Shown here piece after piece: positions 25,012-32,420 of a stretch of 64,000 nt of DNA. Position numbers and translations under genes: made by a program. Positions within the stretch are counted from its first letter, which is position 1, and the number at the start of each line of letters is the position of its first letter. The stretch is from Aldehydirespirator sp965220485 (GTDB lineage Bacteria > Actinomycetota > Acidimicrobiia > Acidimicrobiales > Aldehydirespiratoraceae). The stretch spans positions 2,604,001 to 2,668,000 of the forward strand of contig OZ244832.1 of NCBI GenBank assembly GCA_965220485.1, read 5' to 3'. The notes below the pieces were generated by a model. That model searched no databases. It worked only from the letters and a program-made list of their open reading frames with translations, and was not told the origin of the DNA.

Positions 25012-26235
25012 TCACAGGACGCGCCACCATGGGGCGGCCAGCACGTCGGGCGCGAGCCACTCGGTGGTGTCGCCGCCGTGCAGCAGCAGGCCTGCCCGGA
25101 CCCTCGGACCGTACTCGGCTCGGAAGGATCGCAGGTGGGCGGCGTCTCGCAGCCTCGGGCGAGGCGACGCCTTGACCTCTATGGGCAGCAGCCGGCCGCC
25201 CGCCTCCACCACGAAGTCCACCTCCTCGCCGGCCGCGGTGCGCCAGTGGAGGATCTCCGCCCGCTCCAGCCGGGCGTCCCGCCAGGCCAGCAGGTCGTGC
25301 AGCACGATGTTCTCAAGGTGGGCGCCAGAGGGCTCGTCCTGCTGGGCCAGGTGCAGCGCCGCGGCGGTGTCGCCCCAGTGCAGCTTGGGCGACTTGATGA
25401 GCCGCTTGGTGCGGTTCACCGAGTAAGCGGGAACGCGCACCAGCAGATGCGAGATCTCCAGCAAGTTCAGGTAGCGGTGCACCGTCGACTGGGGCAGGGC
25501 CACGTCGCGGCCGAGCCCCGTCTGGTTGACGGTCTGGCCGATCCGCAGGCACGCGGCCCGCATCAGACGGCGGAAGTCCGGCAGCGCCGCGATGGCCGAC
25601 AGATCCTGCAGGTCGCGCTCCATGTAGGTGCGCACGTATCCGTCGAACCAGATCGAGCGGTCGCGGGCGGTTCGAAGTTGAAGAGCCAGCGACGGCAGGC
25701 CGCCGCGTCGGGCCAGGGTCCGCCAGTCCTCGGGTTCGTCGGGCTGTGCGGCCACCAGTTCGGGCCACTGCTCGTCCGAGGCCTCCAGCAACTCCTCCCA
25801 GATGCCGCCCCGCCCGAGGCCCCGCTGCTCCCTGCGGGTCATCGGCCACAGTGTCAGGTAGCTCGCCCGGCCGGCCAGCGACTCCGACACCTGCCGCATG
25901 AGCAGCAGGTTGGCCGAACCGGTGAGCAGGAACCGGCCGGGCTGGCGCTGCCGGTCGATGGCACGCTTCACCGCCAGCAGCACGTGCGGTTCGCGCTGAA
26001 CCTCGTCCAGGGTCACCGGCTCGCTGCCGCCCACCAGCACCTCAGGATCGCGGCGGGCCGCGTCCACCACATCGAGGTCGTCGAGGGAGAAGTAGCGCCG
26101 CGGCCCGGGCGTCAACTCCCGTACGAGGGTGCTCTTGCCCGTCTGGCGGGCGCCCGTGACCACCACCGCCGGCATCACGCCGAGACGCTCCTGAAGGCTC
26201 GGCCCCACAAGCCGGGACAGCACAGTGTTATCCAT
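25012..26235 (-). CDS. AAA ATPase with DUF4143 C-terminal domain
   Basis: The 407 residues from ATG 26235 show Walker A (VVTGARQTGKSTLV), the AAA_14 region (YFSLDD, PVTLDEVQREPHVL, FLLTGSANLLLM) and a C-terminal DUF4143 domain with a PD-(D/E)XK-like core (GEEVDFVVEAGGRLLPIEVKAS). These proteins are widespread accessory ATPases with an unproven function, often mobile. An in-frame ATG 18 bases upstream is possible. Two inverted repeats overlap the start region. The gene converges with fic. Confidence 0.93.
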   Translation of the reverse strand: MDNTVLSRLVGPSLQERLGVMPAVVVTGARQTGKSTLVRELTPGPRRYFSLDDLDVVDAARRDPEVLVGGSEPVTLDEVQREPHVLLAVKRAIDRQRQPGRFLLTGSANLLLMRQVSESLAGRASYLTLWPMTRREQRGLGRGGIWEELLEASDEQWPELVAAQPDEPEDWRTLARRGGLPSLALQLRTARDRSIWFDGYVRTYMERDLQDLSAIAALPDFRRLMRAACLRIGQTVNQTGLGRDVALPQSTVHRYLNLLEISHLLVRVPAYSVNRTKRLIKSPKLHWGDTAAALHLAQQDEPSGAHLENIVLHDLLAWRDARLERAEILHWRTAAGEEVDFVVEAGGRLLPIEVKASPRPRLRDAAHLRSFRAEYGPRVRAGLLLHGGDTTEWLAPDVLAAPWWRVL

Positions 26236-26266
26236 AGTGTGGATGATATCCATTCAGACTGTGGAT
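26230..26266. promoter_or_regulatory. Two ATCCA/TGGAT inverted repeats at the DUF4143 start
   Basis: ATCCA-5 nt-TGGAT at 26230-26244 and ATCCA-9 nt-TGGAT at 26248-26266 lie side by side. The first contains the ATG used here and the second the alternative ATG. Two adjacent sites with the same half-site suggest an operator with cooperative binding, possibly autoregulation, though 5-bp arms are short. Confidence 0.45.
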
Positions 26267-26451
26267 AGATTGCCGCAGCCGGACGAGGGGGACGTGATCG
26301 CCGTGCGGGTTACCGAGTTCGTGCGAGTCGGTGACACCGTGCGTCGTCCGGCCACCGCCAACACCGAGTCGATGCGCGAGCCGCGCTCCGAGCCAGCTAG
26401 CCGAGCAAATGGAACTGGCGCGCGATCTGCTCGAATTTACGTGTAATTGAG

Positions 26452-26486
26452 TTGCATTCCATCTGATCTATGCTAAGCTCAGCTCA
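26452..26486 (+). promoter_or_regulatory. Promoter for a leaderless small membrane protein gene
   Basis: -35 TTGCAT (26452-26457), a 16-base spacer and -10 TAAGCT (26474-26479) end six bases before the ATG at 26486, so transcription would begin at or next to the start codon. The same arrangement, including the flanking ATTGAGTTGCA and GCTAAG at identical spacing, stands before the paralogous gene at 31003. Confidence 0.65.
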
Positions 26487-26731
26487 TGGACGCGGCAACG
26501 GTGATGCAGCTGATTATGCCGGTGCTGGCCGTTGTGGGCATTGTCTGGCACCAGCAGCACAGCATCGACAAGCTCCGCGATGACTTCAACGCAGCAATCA
26601 GGGAGCAGCGCGACGCAACCGACAAGCTGCGCGATGTGGTGGTGGACATCGGGCAGCGTCTGGCCCGAATCGAGGGCCATCTCGGTATCGGCATACCGCC
26701 GACCGCCGAGGAGACCGATGCGTCGCAGTGA
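26486..26731 (+). CDS. Small membrane-anchored coiled-coil protein (paralogue of 31003-31260)
   Basis: The 81 residues have an N-terminal transmembrane helix (VMQLIMPVLAVVGIVWHQQ), a charged coiled coil (SIDKLRDDFNAAIREQRDATDKLRD) and the motif RLARIEGHLGIGIP. A second gene in this window has the same order, including WHQQxxIDKLRD and RLARIEGxLGIGxP. The layout recalls XhlA-type or membrane-docked adaptor proteins, but no function is known to me. It stands 25 bases upstream of an antitoxin-like gene. Confidence 0.75.
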   Translation: MDAATVMQLIMPVLAVVGIVWHQQHSIDKLRDDFNAAIREQRDATDKLRDVVVDIGQRLARIEGHLGIGIPPTAEETDASQ

Positions 26732-26756
26732 TCAGGTGTCTTGACATCGTGATGTC

Positions 26757-26966
26757 ATGCCCAAGCAGACGACCGTCCGACTTCCAGATGACCTTGCTCA
26801 TGAAGCCGAGGCGGCGGCCCGCGTGCGAGGTTCAAGCATGAACCAGCTCGTCATCGACTCGCTGCGTGCAGAGATAGAGCGCGTGAGGGCCGATGAGGAC
26901 TCCACGTCCCGGGCGAAGCGGCTGATACAACGAGACCGGGAGCTGCTCGACCGTCTGGCCCAGTGA
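26757..26966 (+). CDS. Ribbon-helix-helix (CopG/Arc-type) antitoxin-like protein
   Basis: The 69 residues begin with TTVRLPDDLAHEAEAAARVRGSSMNQLVIDSLRAEI, a textbook ribbon-helix-helix DNA-binding unit, followed by an acidic-basic helix that would bind a toxin. The stop overlaps GTG at 26963, the start of a Doc-like toxin frame that is cut off after ten codons. This is therefore an antitoxin that has lost its partner; it may still act as a DNA-binding autorepressor. Confidence 0.85.
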   Translation: MPKQTTVRLPDDLAHEAEAAARVRGSSMNQLVIDSLRAEIERVRADEDSTSRAKRLIQRDRELLDRLAQ

Positions 26967-26992
26967 CGAGATATCTCGCCCTAGCCGAGTAT
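26963..26992 (+). pseudogene. First ten codons of a Doc/Fic-type toxin
   Basis: GTG 26963 overlaps the antitoxin stop (GTGA) and encodes VTRYLALAEY, the typical N-terminus of actinobacterial Doc-family toxins (family knowledge: usually followed by a LWLAEQVTG-like stretch). After the Tyr codon the sequence changes to unrelated DNA, which is the antisense of another gene's start. The rest of the toxin is gone. Confidence 0.6.
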
Positions 26993-26994
26993 TC

Positions 26995-27057
26995 GCCGGT
27001 GGGTGCCTCCATGTCCACCACGGTCGCCCGACCGTCGACGCACCGGACCGCCCTCAT
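26995..27057 (-). pseudogene. First 21 codons of a zinc-dependent alcohol dehydrogenase-like gene
   Basis: On the minus strand an ATG at 27057 opens MRAVRCVDGRATVVDMEAP, typical of the N-terminus of medium-chain zinc dehydrogenases (GroES-like fold). Similarity stops at about 26995, where the Doc remnant begins on the opposite strand. The stub has no downstream body. Confidence 0.5.
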
Positions 27058-27390
27058 GGCCCCATTCTGCCGATCCGCAGCCGTGGAGTCCCCATCAGCC
27101 CCGGGAAGGAGCACGGCCCGCAAACCGGCGGCGGCAGCCAGCCGTCGATCCGAGTAGGTTGCCTGCGGTGGCAGTGTTGGCTCGTCGGTGGAGTCGGCTC
27201 ACTCTCCTCGCCACGCTGGCGACCAGTGCGGCTCTGACCGTGGTGCCGGTCTCCTCGACGGCGAGAATCGCTAGGCGACGTCGCCAGGCGCTCAGCGAGG
27301 CCGTGGCCCGAGCGGCCCGTGAGCGCAGCGAACAAGAGCGGGAACACAACGCCGCACCGCGAGGCGCTCACCACCTATTTGCGCTCGCTC
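27058..27390. other. Interval with no secure gene
   Basis: About 330 bases between the dehydrogenase stub and the 3' end of corA. A plus-strand frame starting at GTG 27168 could encode a basic hydrophobic start (LTLLATLATSAALTVVP) followed by an Arg/Glu-rich helix ending in AARERSEQERE, but it runs on antisense into corA without good coding character. The last part is the 49-bp dispersed repeat. Confidence 0.35.
27294..27342 (+). repeat. 49-bp dispersed repeat, copy 1
   Basis: An exact 49-base match, in opposite orientation, to 39040-39088. Both copies lie outside intact genes. Core begins AGCGAGGCCGTGGCCC and ends AACAAGAGCGGG. Confidence 0.9.
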
Positions 27391-28515
27391 CTAGTCGTCC
27401 CCCGGCTCGGAGGGTCTGGTGCGACGAGCCCCGGCGACAGACCCCGCCACCGAGCGCATCGGCATGGTGGAGATCTCGAAGACCGCTCCGACGAGCTGCG
27501 CGGGGGCGCGGGCGGCCTCGACCAGTCCGTGCCCGATCACCGCGCCCGCAGTGCGACCCGACAGTCGGCGCGTCCATCCCAGGGCCACGAACATGCCCAG
27601 CGACACCAGCGCCACCAGGGCCATCAGCGCGGTGACCATGATCCACCCGGCGCGGCTGCCCAGGAGCGGCAGGTCCACGAAGTTCATGCCGAAGAAGCCC
27701 GCGATCAGCGACAGCGGCAACATGATGGCCGCGTACACAGTCAGGACTTTGGTGACCTCGGTCGCCTGGCGGGCCTCGGCGCCCCGGTAGGCGTCGAGGG
27801 TCTCGGCCAGGGCGGCCCGGGCGCCGTCGGCACCCTGGCTGGCCCGTGCCGCGGTGTCGAACACGTCGGAGAACCGGCGGCGGCCCGCGTCGGAAACCAG
27901 CGGCGAGGTGGAGTGTCGCAGAATGTCGAGCGCTTCTCGCTGGGGGTGGACCGCCCGGCGCAGCGCGGCCAGATCGGCGCGGACCGCGGTGATCTCGGGC
28001 AGGAAGTCGGCGTCGGCGCGCAGCGCGAGCTGGATCAGCTCCTCGTTTCGGTCGTCGAACACGTCGAGCACGCAGACCAGTCGGCGGGTGGCTACGTCGG
28101 CCAGCCGGGCCAGCGCCTCGTCGGGGCCGCCGCTGGCCAGTTCGGGTCGGTTCCGGACACCGTCCCAGAGCGCGTCGATCGAGACCGAGCGCTGGTCGTG
28201 GATGGTGATGAGGCGGCGCTCGGACAGGAAGCAGTCGAGCTCGTAGGTCTCGATCCGCTCCTCGTCGAGGGCGTGTAGGACCACCAGCACGAACGAGCCG
28301 AAGTCGTCGACCTTGGGCAGGTCGACATCCTCGACGGTGTCGCGCACGGACAGCGCGTCGAGCCCGAGCTGCTCGGCAAGATCGGCGAGCTCGTCGACAT
28401 CGTCGGGCACCGCGGTGATGTCGATCCACACCCAGTCCGACTCAGGCAGCCCAAGAGGCGGCTCTACCTCGACCGCGCACTCGCACGAGGAGAACTGCAG
28501 GGCTCGGGTGATCAT
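27391..28515 (-). CDS. CorA-family divalent cation transporter
   Basis: Mg2+/Co2+ (or related) channel of the cytoplasmic membrane, acting as a pentamer. The 374 residues from ATG 28515 have a long cytoplasmic alpha/beta and helical region, then two C-terminal transmembrane helices with the signature GMN motif between them (GFFGMNFVDLPLLG), then a long C-terminal cytoplasmic tail of about 60 residues ending in acidic residues, longer than usual. An in-frame GTG lies 18 bases upstream. It stands alone, divergent from the flavin monooxygenase gene. Confidence 0.93.
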   Translation of the reverse strand: MITRALQFSSCECAVEVEPPLGLPESDWVWIDITAVPDDVDELADLAEQLGLDALSVRDTVEDVDLPKVDDFGSFVLVVLHALDEERIETYELDCFLSERRLITIHDQRSVSIDALWDGVRNRPELASGGPDEALARLADVATRRLVCVLDVFDDRNEELIQLALRADADFLPEITAVRADLAALRRAVHPQREALDILRHSTSPLVSDAGRRRFSDVFDTAARASQGADGARAALAETLDAYRGAEARQATEVTKVLTVYAAIMLPLSLIAGFFGMNFVDLPLLGSRAGWIMVTALMALVALVSLGMFVALGWTRRLSGRTAGAVIGHGLVEAARAPAQLVGAVFEISTMPMRSVAGSVAGARRTRPSEPGDD

Positions 28516-28660
28516 CGCCGACGATATTCGCACACCAGCCGCTGCAACTGGCTGACCTGCTAGGTCCGGGTGGCGAGGAGGGGCGTCACAAGGTTCACCC
28601 GGTGCGACGACAACCGGTTGGTGGGGAGCCGGGCCGGGGCGTCGCCCTAGATTGGGGCTC

Positions 28661-29815
28661 GTGACTCATCTGTTGCTGGCTGCGACCCGCGAGCTGGGAG
28701 GATCGATCAGCGCCCGCTCGGCGGAGATCGAGGGGCTGGGCACGCTGCCTCTCGACCTGGTCGATGCCATCCGGCCGACCGGGGCGTTCCGCCAGAGTGT
28801 GCCCAACGAACTGGGTGGGCCGGGGGTGACGGCCGCACAGAGCCTGGAGGTCTTCGAGGAGTTCGCCTACCACGACGGCTCGGTCGGCTGGTGCGTGGCC
28901 ATCGCCTCCACCACATCACTGCTGGCGTCGTACCTGCCCGAACACCATGCCCGGGCCCTGTTCGGCGATCCTGGTTCCATCGGCGGGGGGTTCGTCGTTC
29001 CCCGGGGCCGAGCCGTGCCCGTCGAGGGCGGGCTGCGGGTTTCGGGGCGCTGGCAGTGGGGGTCAGGCGCCAAGCACTGCACGACCATCGGCGGCGGCTG
29101 CCTGGTGGTCGGCGCTAACGGGCAACCGGAGCCGCGGGGCGACGGTCTGGCCGCGCCGTTCGTGTTCATGGATCCCGGCGACGTCGAGCTGATCGATACC
29201 TGGGACGTGGCCGGCCTGGCCGGCACCGGCTCGGTCGACTTCGAGGCGCGGGACGTGTTCGTGCCCGAGGGCCGCTGGGTGCAGATCGGCGCGGACGGAC
29301 CGGTGCGGAACAACCCCTGGTCCCGGTTCTCGTTCTATGGGCTGCTGGCCAGCGGGGTGGCGGCCGCGGCGGTGGGAATGGCCCGCCGCTCGATCGACGA
29401 GCTGGTGGATCTGGCCGGGTCGAAGAAGCCACAGGGCAGCACCCGCACTCTGGCCGAGCGGGCCGCAACGCAGGCCGAGACCGCGGCGGCCGAGGCGAGG
29501 CTCGCGTCGGCATGGTCGCTGACGCTCGACGCCGTGGATGAGGCCTTCCAAAGCGCTGTGGCCGGGCAGCCGTCGACCGTCGATCAGAAGCGGCGGATCC
29601 GGCTGGCGGCGACGCACGCCACCCAGACCGCAGCCGATGTGGCTGCGTCGATGTTCAGGACCGCGGGCGGGGCCGCGGTGTACCGCACCAGCCCTATCCA
29701 ACGCTGCTTCCGAGACACGGCGGTGGCAGCCCAGCACGCCATGGTCGCACCGCGGACGATGGAGACGGCGGGCCGACTGCGCATGGGCCTCGACACCGAC
29801 ACCACCACGCTGTGA
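28661..29815 (+). CDS. Acyl-CoA dehydrogenase-fold flavin-dependent monooxygenase
   Basis: The 384 residues match the group D flavin monooxygenases/HsaA-like branch of the acyl-CoA dehydrogenase fold: RQSVPNELGGPGVTAAQSLEVFEEFAYHDGSVGWCVAI, the beta-barrel GLRVSGRWQWGSGAKH and the C-terminal helical bundle with TAGGAAVYRTSPIQRCFRD. The catalytic Glu of true acyl-CoA dehydrogenases is not evident. The enzyme would hydroxylate a small substrate with reduced flavin from a partner. I prefer GTG 28661 to a TTG nine bases upstream. The luciferase-like gene starting 98 bases downstream was probably its operon partner before it was broken. Confidence 0.87.
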   Translation: MTHLLLAATRELGGSISARSAEIEGLGTLPLDLVDAIRPTGAFRQSVPNELGGPGVTAAQSLEVFEEFAYHDGSVGWCVAIASTTSLLASYLPEHHARALFGDPGSIGGGFVVPRGRAVPVEGGLRVSGRWQWGSGAKHCTTIGGGCLVVGANGQPEPRGDGLAAPFVFMDPGDVELIDTWDVAGLAGTGSVDFEARDVFVPEGRWVQIGADGPVRNNPWSRFSFYGLLASGVAAAAVGMARRSIDELVDLAGSKKPQGSTRTLAERAATQAETAAAEARLASAWSLTLDAVDEAFQSAVAGQPSTVDQKRRIRLAATHATQTAADVAASMFRTAGGAAVYRTSPIQRCFRDTAVAAQHAMVAPRTMETAGRLRMGLDTDTTTL

Positions 29816-29854
29816 CAGGGCAGATGTGGTCGAGGCGGGTGTGGCCTCCGTGCC

Positions 29855-29902
29855 CTATGACCGCCATGACCTATGACCGCCATGACCTATGACCGCCGTG
29901 AC
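29855..29902. repeat. Three tandem 16-bp units
   Basis: CTATGACCGCCATGAC repeats at 29855, 29871 and 29887, the last with one change (GCCGTGAC), directly upstream of the GTG start at 29914. Each unit carries out-of-frame ATG triplets. Confidence 0.9.
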
Positions 29903-29913
29903 CGGGGAGTGAC

Positions 29914-30921
29914 GTGGTAGCCGTCGGAGTGAGCCTCCCCTGGGGCCTGTGGGGGCTGCCACCGGGCGAGCAGCGGCGGTTGCTCGGCCGGATAGCGGAC
30001 GCGGGCATCGACCATGTCTTCGCCGCCGACCATGTGAGCTTCCGCGACGGCAGCGGAATGGACGGCCTGGTCACCCTGGCCGCTCTCAGCGGGCTGGAGC
30101 CCAGGCTCGGCCTGCACGTGGTCGTCTACCTGCTGGCTCTGCGGCATCCGATGGTGGCGGCCCGTCAGATCGCCACGCTGGCCGAGGCCGCGCCCGGGCG
30201 GCTAACGGTGGGGGTCGGCGTGGGAGGCGACGACCGCCACGAGGTGGAGGTGTGCGATGTCGATCCCGCGACGAGGGGCCGGCGCACCGATGTGGCGTTA
30301 GGAATGGTGCGGGCCCTGCTGGAAAGCCAGACCGTCGACGGCGACGGCGAGTTCTTCGAGTTCCGAGGGGGAAGGATCCGGCCAGCGCCCGATCCGCCGG
30401 TGCCGCTGGTGGTTGGGGGCCGAAGCGACGCCGCACTGGAGCGGGCCGGCCGCCTCGGCGAGGGATGGCTGGCCGCCTGGTGTTCGCCTAGGTGGCTGGT
30501 GTTAAATGGCAATTTGCCACAATTCGCAAGTCGCTGACCTGGGGTTTTGTGACCGCAATACCCCCATTTCGGGAGTTTGGCACCAGCCACCTAGGCGGTT
30601 CGCGGAGGGCGTGGCCAGGGTCGAGGAGACCGGCGCAGGGCGCGACGTCGCATGGCAGCACGGCCTGCAGCTGGGCTCGGGACCGGCGCCTCGCCCGAAG
30701 AGGGCCGCCGTTATGTGGCCGACACCATGGAGCGCTTCTACCGGATGAGCTTCGAGCCCTTCGAGCGCTACACCCCTTGCGGTGCCGCGGCCGACATCGC
30801 CGAGTTCCTGCAGCCGTATGTGGACGCCGGGGCGACGACGCTGAGCCTCACCCCCTGCGGCCCCGATCGCGCCACCGAGATCGCGACCGTCGCCGAGGTG
30901 AAGCGGCTACTGAACTCTTGA
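29914..30921 (+). pseudogene. Luciferase-like (LLM) flavin-dependent oxidoreductase, broken
   Basis: F420- or FMN-dependent TIM-barrel oxidoreductase. The 5' part is intact (SLPWGLWGLPPGEQRRL, HVFAADHVSF, GRLTVGVGVGGDDRHEVE, PVPLVVGGRSDAALERAGRLGEGW). At WCSP a 103-bp MITE-like insertion breaks the frame, giving a stop at 30537. Removing it restores TGT TCG CCT AGG CGG TTC, coding CSPRRF. A second lesion, loss of one G near 30676-30680 (CAG CTG GGG CTC has become CAGCTGGGCTC), is needed to join the DVAWQHGLQL frame to LGTGASPEEGRRYVADTMERFY and the natural end KRLLNS. Two independent lesions make this a true pseudogene. Confidence 0.88.
30487..30595. mobile_element. MITE-like element with 15-bp terminal inverted repeats
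   Basis: The left end CCTAGGTGGCTGGTG (30487-30501) and the right end (30581-30595) are exact reverse complements. Between them is 79 bases of clearly AT-richer DNA with a small palindrome (GGCAATTTGCC) and no coding potential. The CCTAGG at both ends is palindromic, so the target duplication (up to 6 bp) cannot be told apart from the element's ends; net insertion is 103 bp. It lies inside a luciferase-like oxidoreductase gene. No transposase is present, so movement would need one supplied elsewhere. Confidence 0.85.
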
Positions 30922-30967
30922 CCGAGCAGCATTGCCAGCAGTTTTAAGCTATTTCCATGCGATTGAG

Positions 30968-31003
30968 TTGCAGGCTGGTTGAAAGCGGCTAAGATAGGCA
31001 TCA
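30968..31003 (+). promoter_or_regulatory. Promoter for a leaderless small membrane protein gene, second copy
   Basis: -35 TTGCAG (30968-30973), a 16-base spacer and -10 TAAGAT (30990-30995), with the ATG seven bases further at 31003. ATTGAGTTGCA and GCTAAG are shared with the promoter at 26452 at the same 15-base distance, while the DNA between them is unrelated. Confidence 0.65.
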
Positions 31004-31260
31004 TGGAGGCTCTCGTCCAGGTCGTGACCGTTGCGCTGGCCGTCGTCGCCATCATCTGGCATCAGCAGCGAACCATCGACAAGCTGCGGGACGGCACAAT
31101 CGAGAAGCTCAGAACAGGCGTCGCGGCCAACGGAGAGCGGCTAGCTCGGATCGAGGGTTTCCTGGGCATCGGCATGCCGGAAGCGGCCGCCCCCAATGCC
31201 GCTGGTGCCGTGTCTCCGAGGCAGCGTCCAAGCGAAGGTGAGGAGCCTGAGCCGACGTAG
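31003..31260 (+). CDS. Small membrane-anchored coiled-coil protein (paralogue of 26486-26731)
   Basis: The 85 residues from ATG 31003 have an N-terminal transmembrane helix (LVQVVTVALAVVAIIWHQQ), a short coiled coil (TIDKLRDGTIEKLRTGVAAN), the shared motif RLARIEGFLGIGMP and a variable Ala/Pro/Glu tail. The start at the promoter-proximal ATG, not the one 24 bases upstream, is chosen because it matches the paralogue and the predicted transcription start. Function unknown; no antitoxin neighbour here. Confidence 0.75.
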   Translation: MEALVQVVTVALAVVAIIWHQQRTIDKLRDGTIEKLRTGVAANGERLARIEGFLGIGMPEAAAPNAAGAVSPRQRPSEGEEPEPT

Positions 31261-31268
31261 AGCCAGCG

Positions 31269-32201
31269 TCAACCCAGGGCGAGGCGGGCTGCGGCCAGAT
31301 CGGCGGCCGCGAATCCGGCCGACTTGAACAGGGTGATCTCCTCGGCGGAGGTGCGGCCGGGGTGGTGGCCGGTGGCGAGGTCTCGCAGATCGGCGATTAT
31401 CGAGGCCTCGGTGATCACGCCTTCGGCTAGCGGCTGGGCCAGGTCGCCGGACAGCGAGGCGCCCGCGACGGTGTCGACGAAGATGGTGGCCCGGGCTGCG
31501 GCCGCGTCGTCGGACTCGCGCATGTCGGGCTGGAAGCTGCCGACGAGGTCGAGGTGGGAGCCGGGGGCTAGGAGGTCGCCCCGCACCAGGGGACTGATGG
31601 CGCCCGTGACGCACGAGACGATGTCGGCGCTCGAGATGCTGGTGTCGAGGTCGGCGGATGAGCGAGCGAGGAGGCCCTCGGCCCGCAGCTGCTCGGCCAC
31701 GGCCTCGGCGGCCTCGGGGCTGCGGCCCCAGATCTCGATGCTGGTTAGCGGGCGGACCGCGGCGTGGGCCCGGGCCATGTTGGGTGACAGCCGGCCCGTT
31801 CCCACCACCAGGAGCCGCTCGGCGTCGGCGCGGGCCAGATAATCGGCGGCCAGCGCCGAGATGGCCGCGGTGCGGCGGTCGGTCAGCTCGTCGCCGTCGA
31901 GCACTGCGCTCAACTGCCCGGTGCGGCCGTCGAGGAGCAGGTAGGCGGCGTTGACGGTGGGCACGGCGGTGCCGGCATTGGACGGGAAGTAGGTGACGGT
32001 CTTCACGCCGATCAGCTCGCGGTCGATCCAAGCGGGCATCAGTAGCAGTGCTCCCTCGCCGCCGTCGGGCAGGCCGACCGGGTGCACGTGCCGTTCGGGC
32101 GAGGTCAGGTGGTCCTCCGCCAGTATCTCGGCGATGGCGGCGATCAGTTCCGGCCACGGCGTGGCGGCCCGAACCGCGGTCGCGTCGAGGGTGAGCATCA
32201 C
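31269..32201 (-). CDS. Ornithine cyclodeaminase/mu-crystallin family protein
   Basis: The family includes ornithine cyclodeaminase (ornithine to proline), ketimine and pyrroline-2-carboxylate reductases and alanine dehydrogenase, all NAD(P)-dependent. The 310 residues show the N-terminal sheet and lid (HLTSPERHVHPVG, GVKTVTYFPSNAGTAVPTVNAAYLLLD), the dinucleotide-binding segment (RLLVVGTGRLSPNMARAHAAV) and the C-terminal TSAEEITLFKSAG. The GTG at 32201 overlaps the stop of the MazE-like remnant. It is the last gene after transporter copy B, so a role in processing an imported imine or amino acid is plausible. Confidence 0.9.
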   Translation of the reverse strand: MMLTLDATAVRAATPWPELIAAIAEILAEDHLTSPERHVHPVGLPDGGEGALLLMPAWIDRELIGVKTVTYFPSNAGTAVPTVNAAYLLLDGRTGQLSAVLDGDELTDRRTAAISALAADYLARADAERLLVVGTGRLSPNMARAHAAVRPLTSIEIWGRSPEAAEAVAEQLRAEGLLARSSADLDTSISSADIVSCVTGAISPLVRGDLLAPGSHLDLVGSFQPDMRESDDAAAARATIFVDTVAGASLSGDLAQPLAEGVITEASIIADLRDLATGHHPGRTSAEEITLFKSAGFAAADLAAARLALG

Positions 32202-32365
32202 GCGAGCACGTCAACGCCGAGCGCGTCGATGAAGGCCTGCTCGTCGACCGAGTGCTCGCTGGCCGCCACCGCAGACGACTGCCGGTGAGCTTCGGCCGCC
32301 ACCGCCGCCGACTGCCGCTGAGCTTCGGCCGCGAACTCCGGGGTGCAGTTGTCGGTCACCCACAT
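32198..32365 (-). pseudogene. Truncated MazE-type antitoxin, without a toxin
   Basis: A 55-residue frame from ATG 32365 (MWVTDNCTPEFAAEAQRQS...DEQAFIDALGVD) matches the C-terminal half of antitoxins of the type usually reading PVQIWVPDxxSPEFAAEARRQ and ending in an acidic FIDAIS-like helix. The DNA-binding N-terminus is not found upstream. Within it, 11 residues (AEAQRQSAAVA then AEAHRQSSAVA) are tandemly duplicated. No toxin follows; instead the GTGA overlap joins it to the cyclodeaminase-like gene. It may be a translated leader for that gene. Confidence 0.55.
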
Positions 32366-32420
32366 CCGGCATAACGATATTGTCCGCCGCCGGCATGGCA
32401 AGAGGGCCGCAGGCATCTGA

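Noticed and set aside
30487..30595. The inverted-repeat element as an integron attC site or a structural RNA
   Set aside because: No attC-type core sites, and its removal exactly restores a protein-coding frame, which points to a transposed element.
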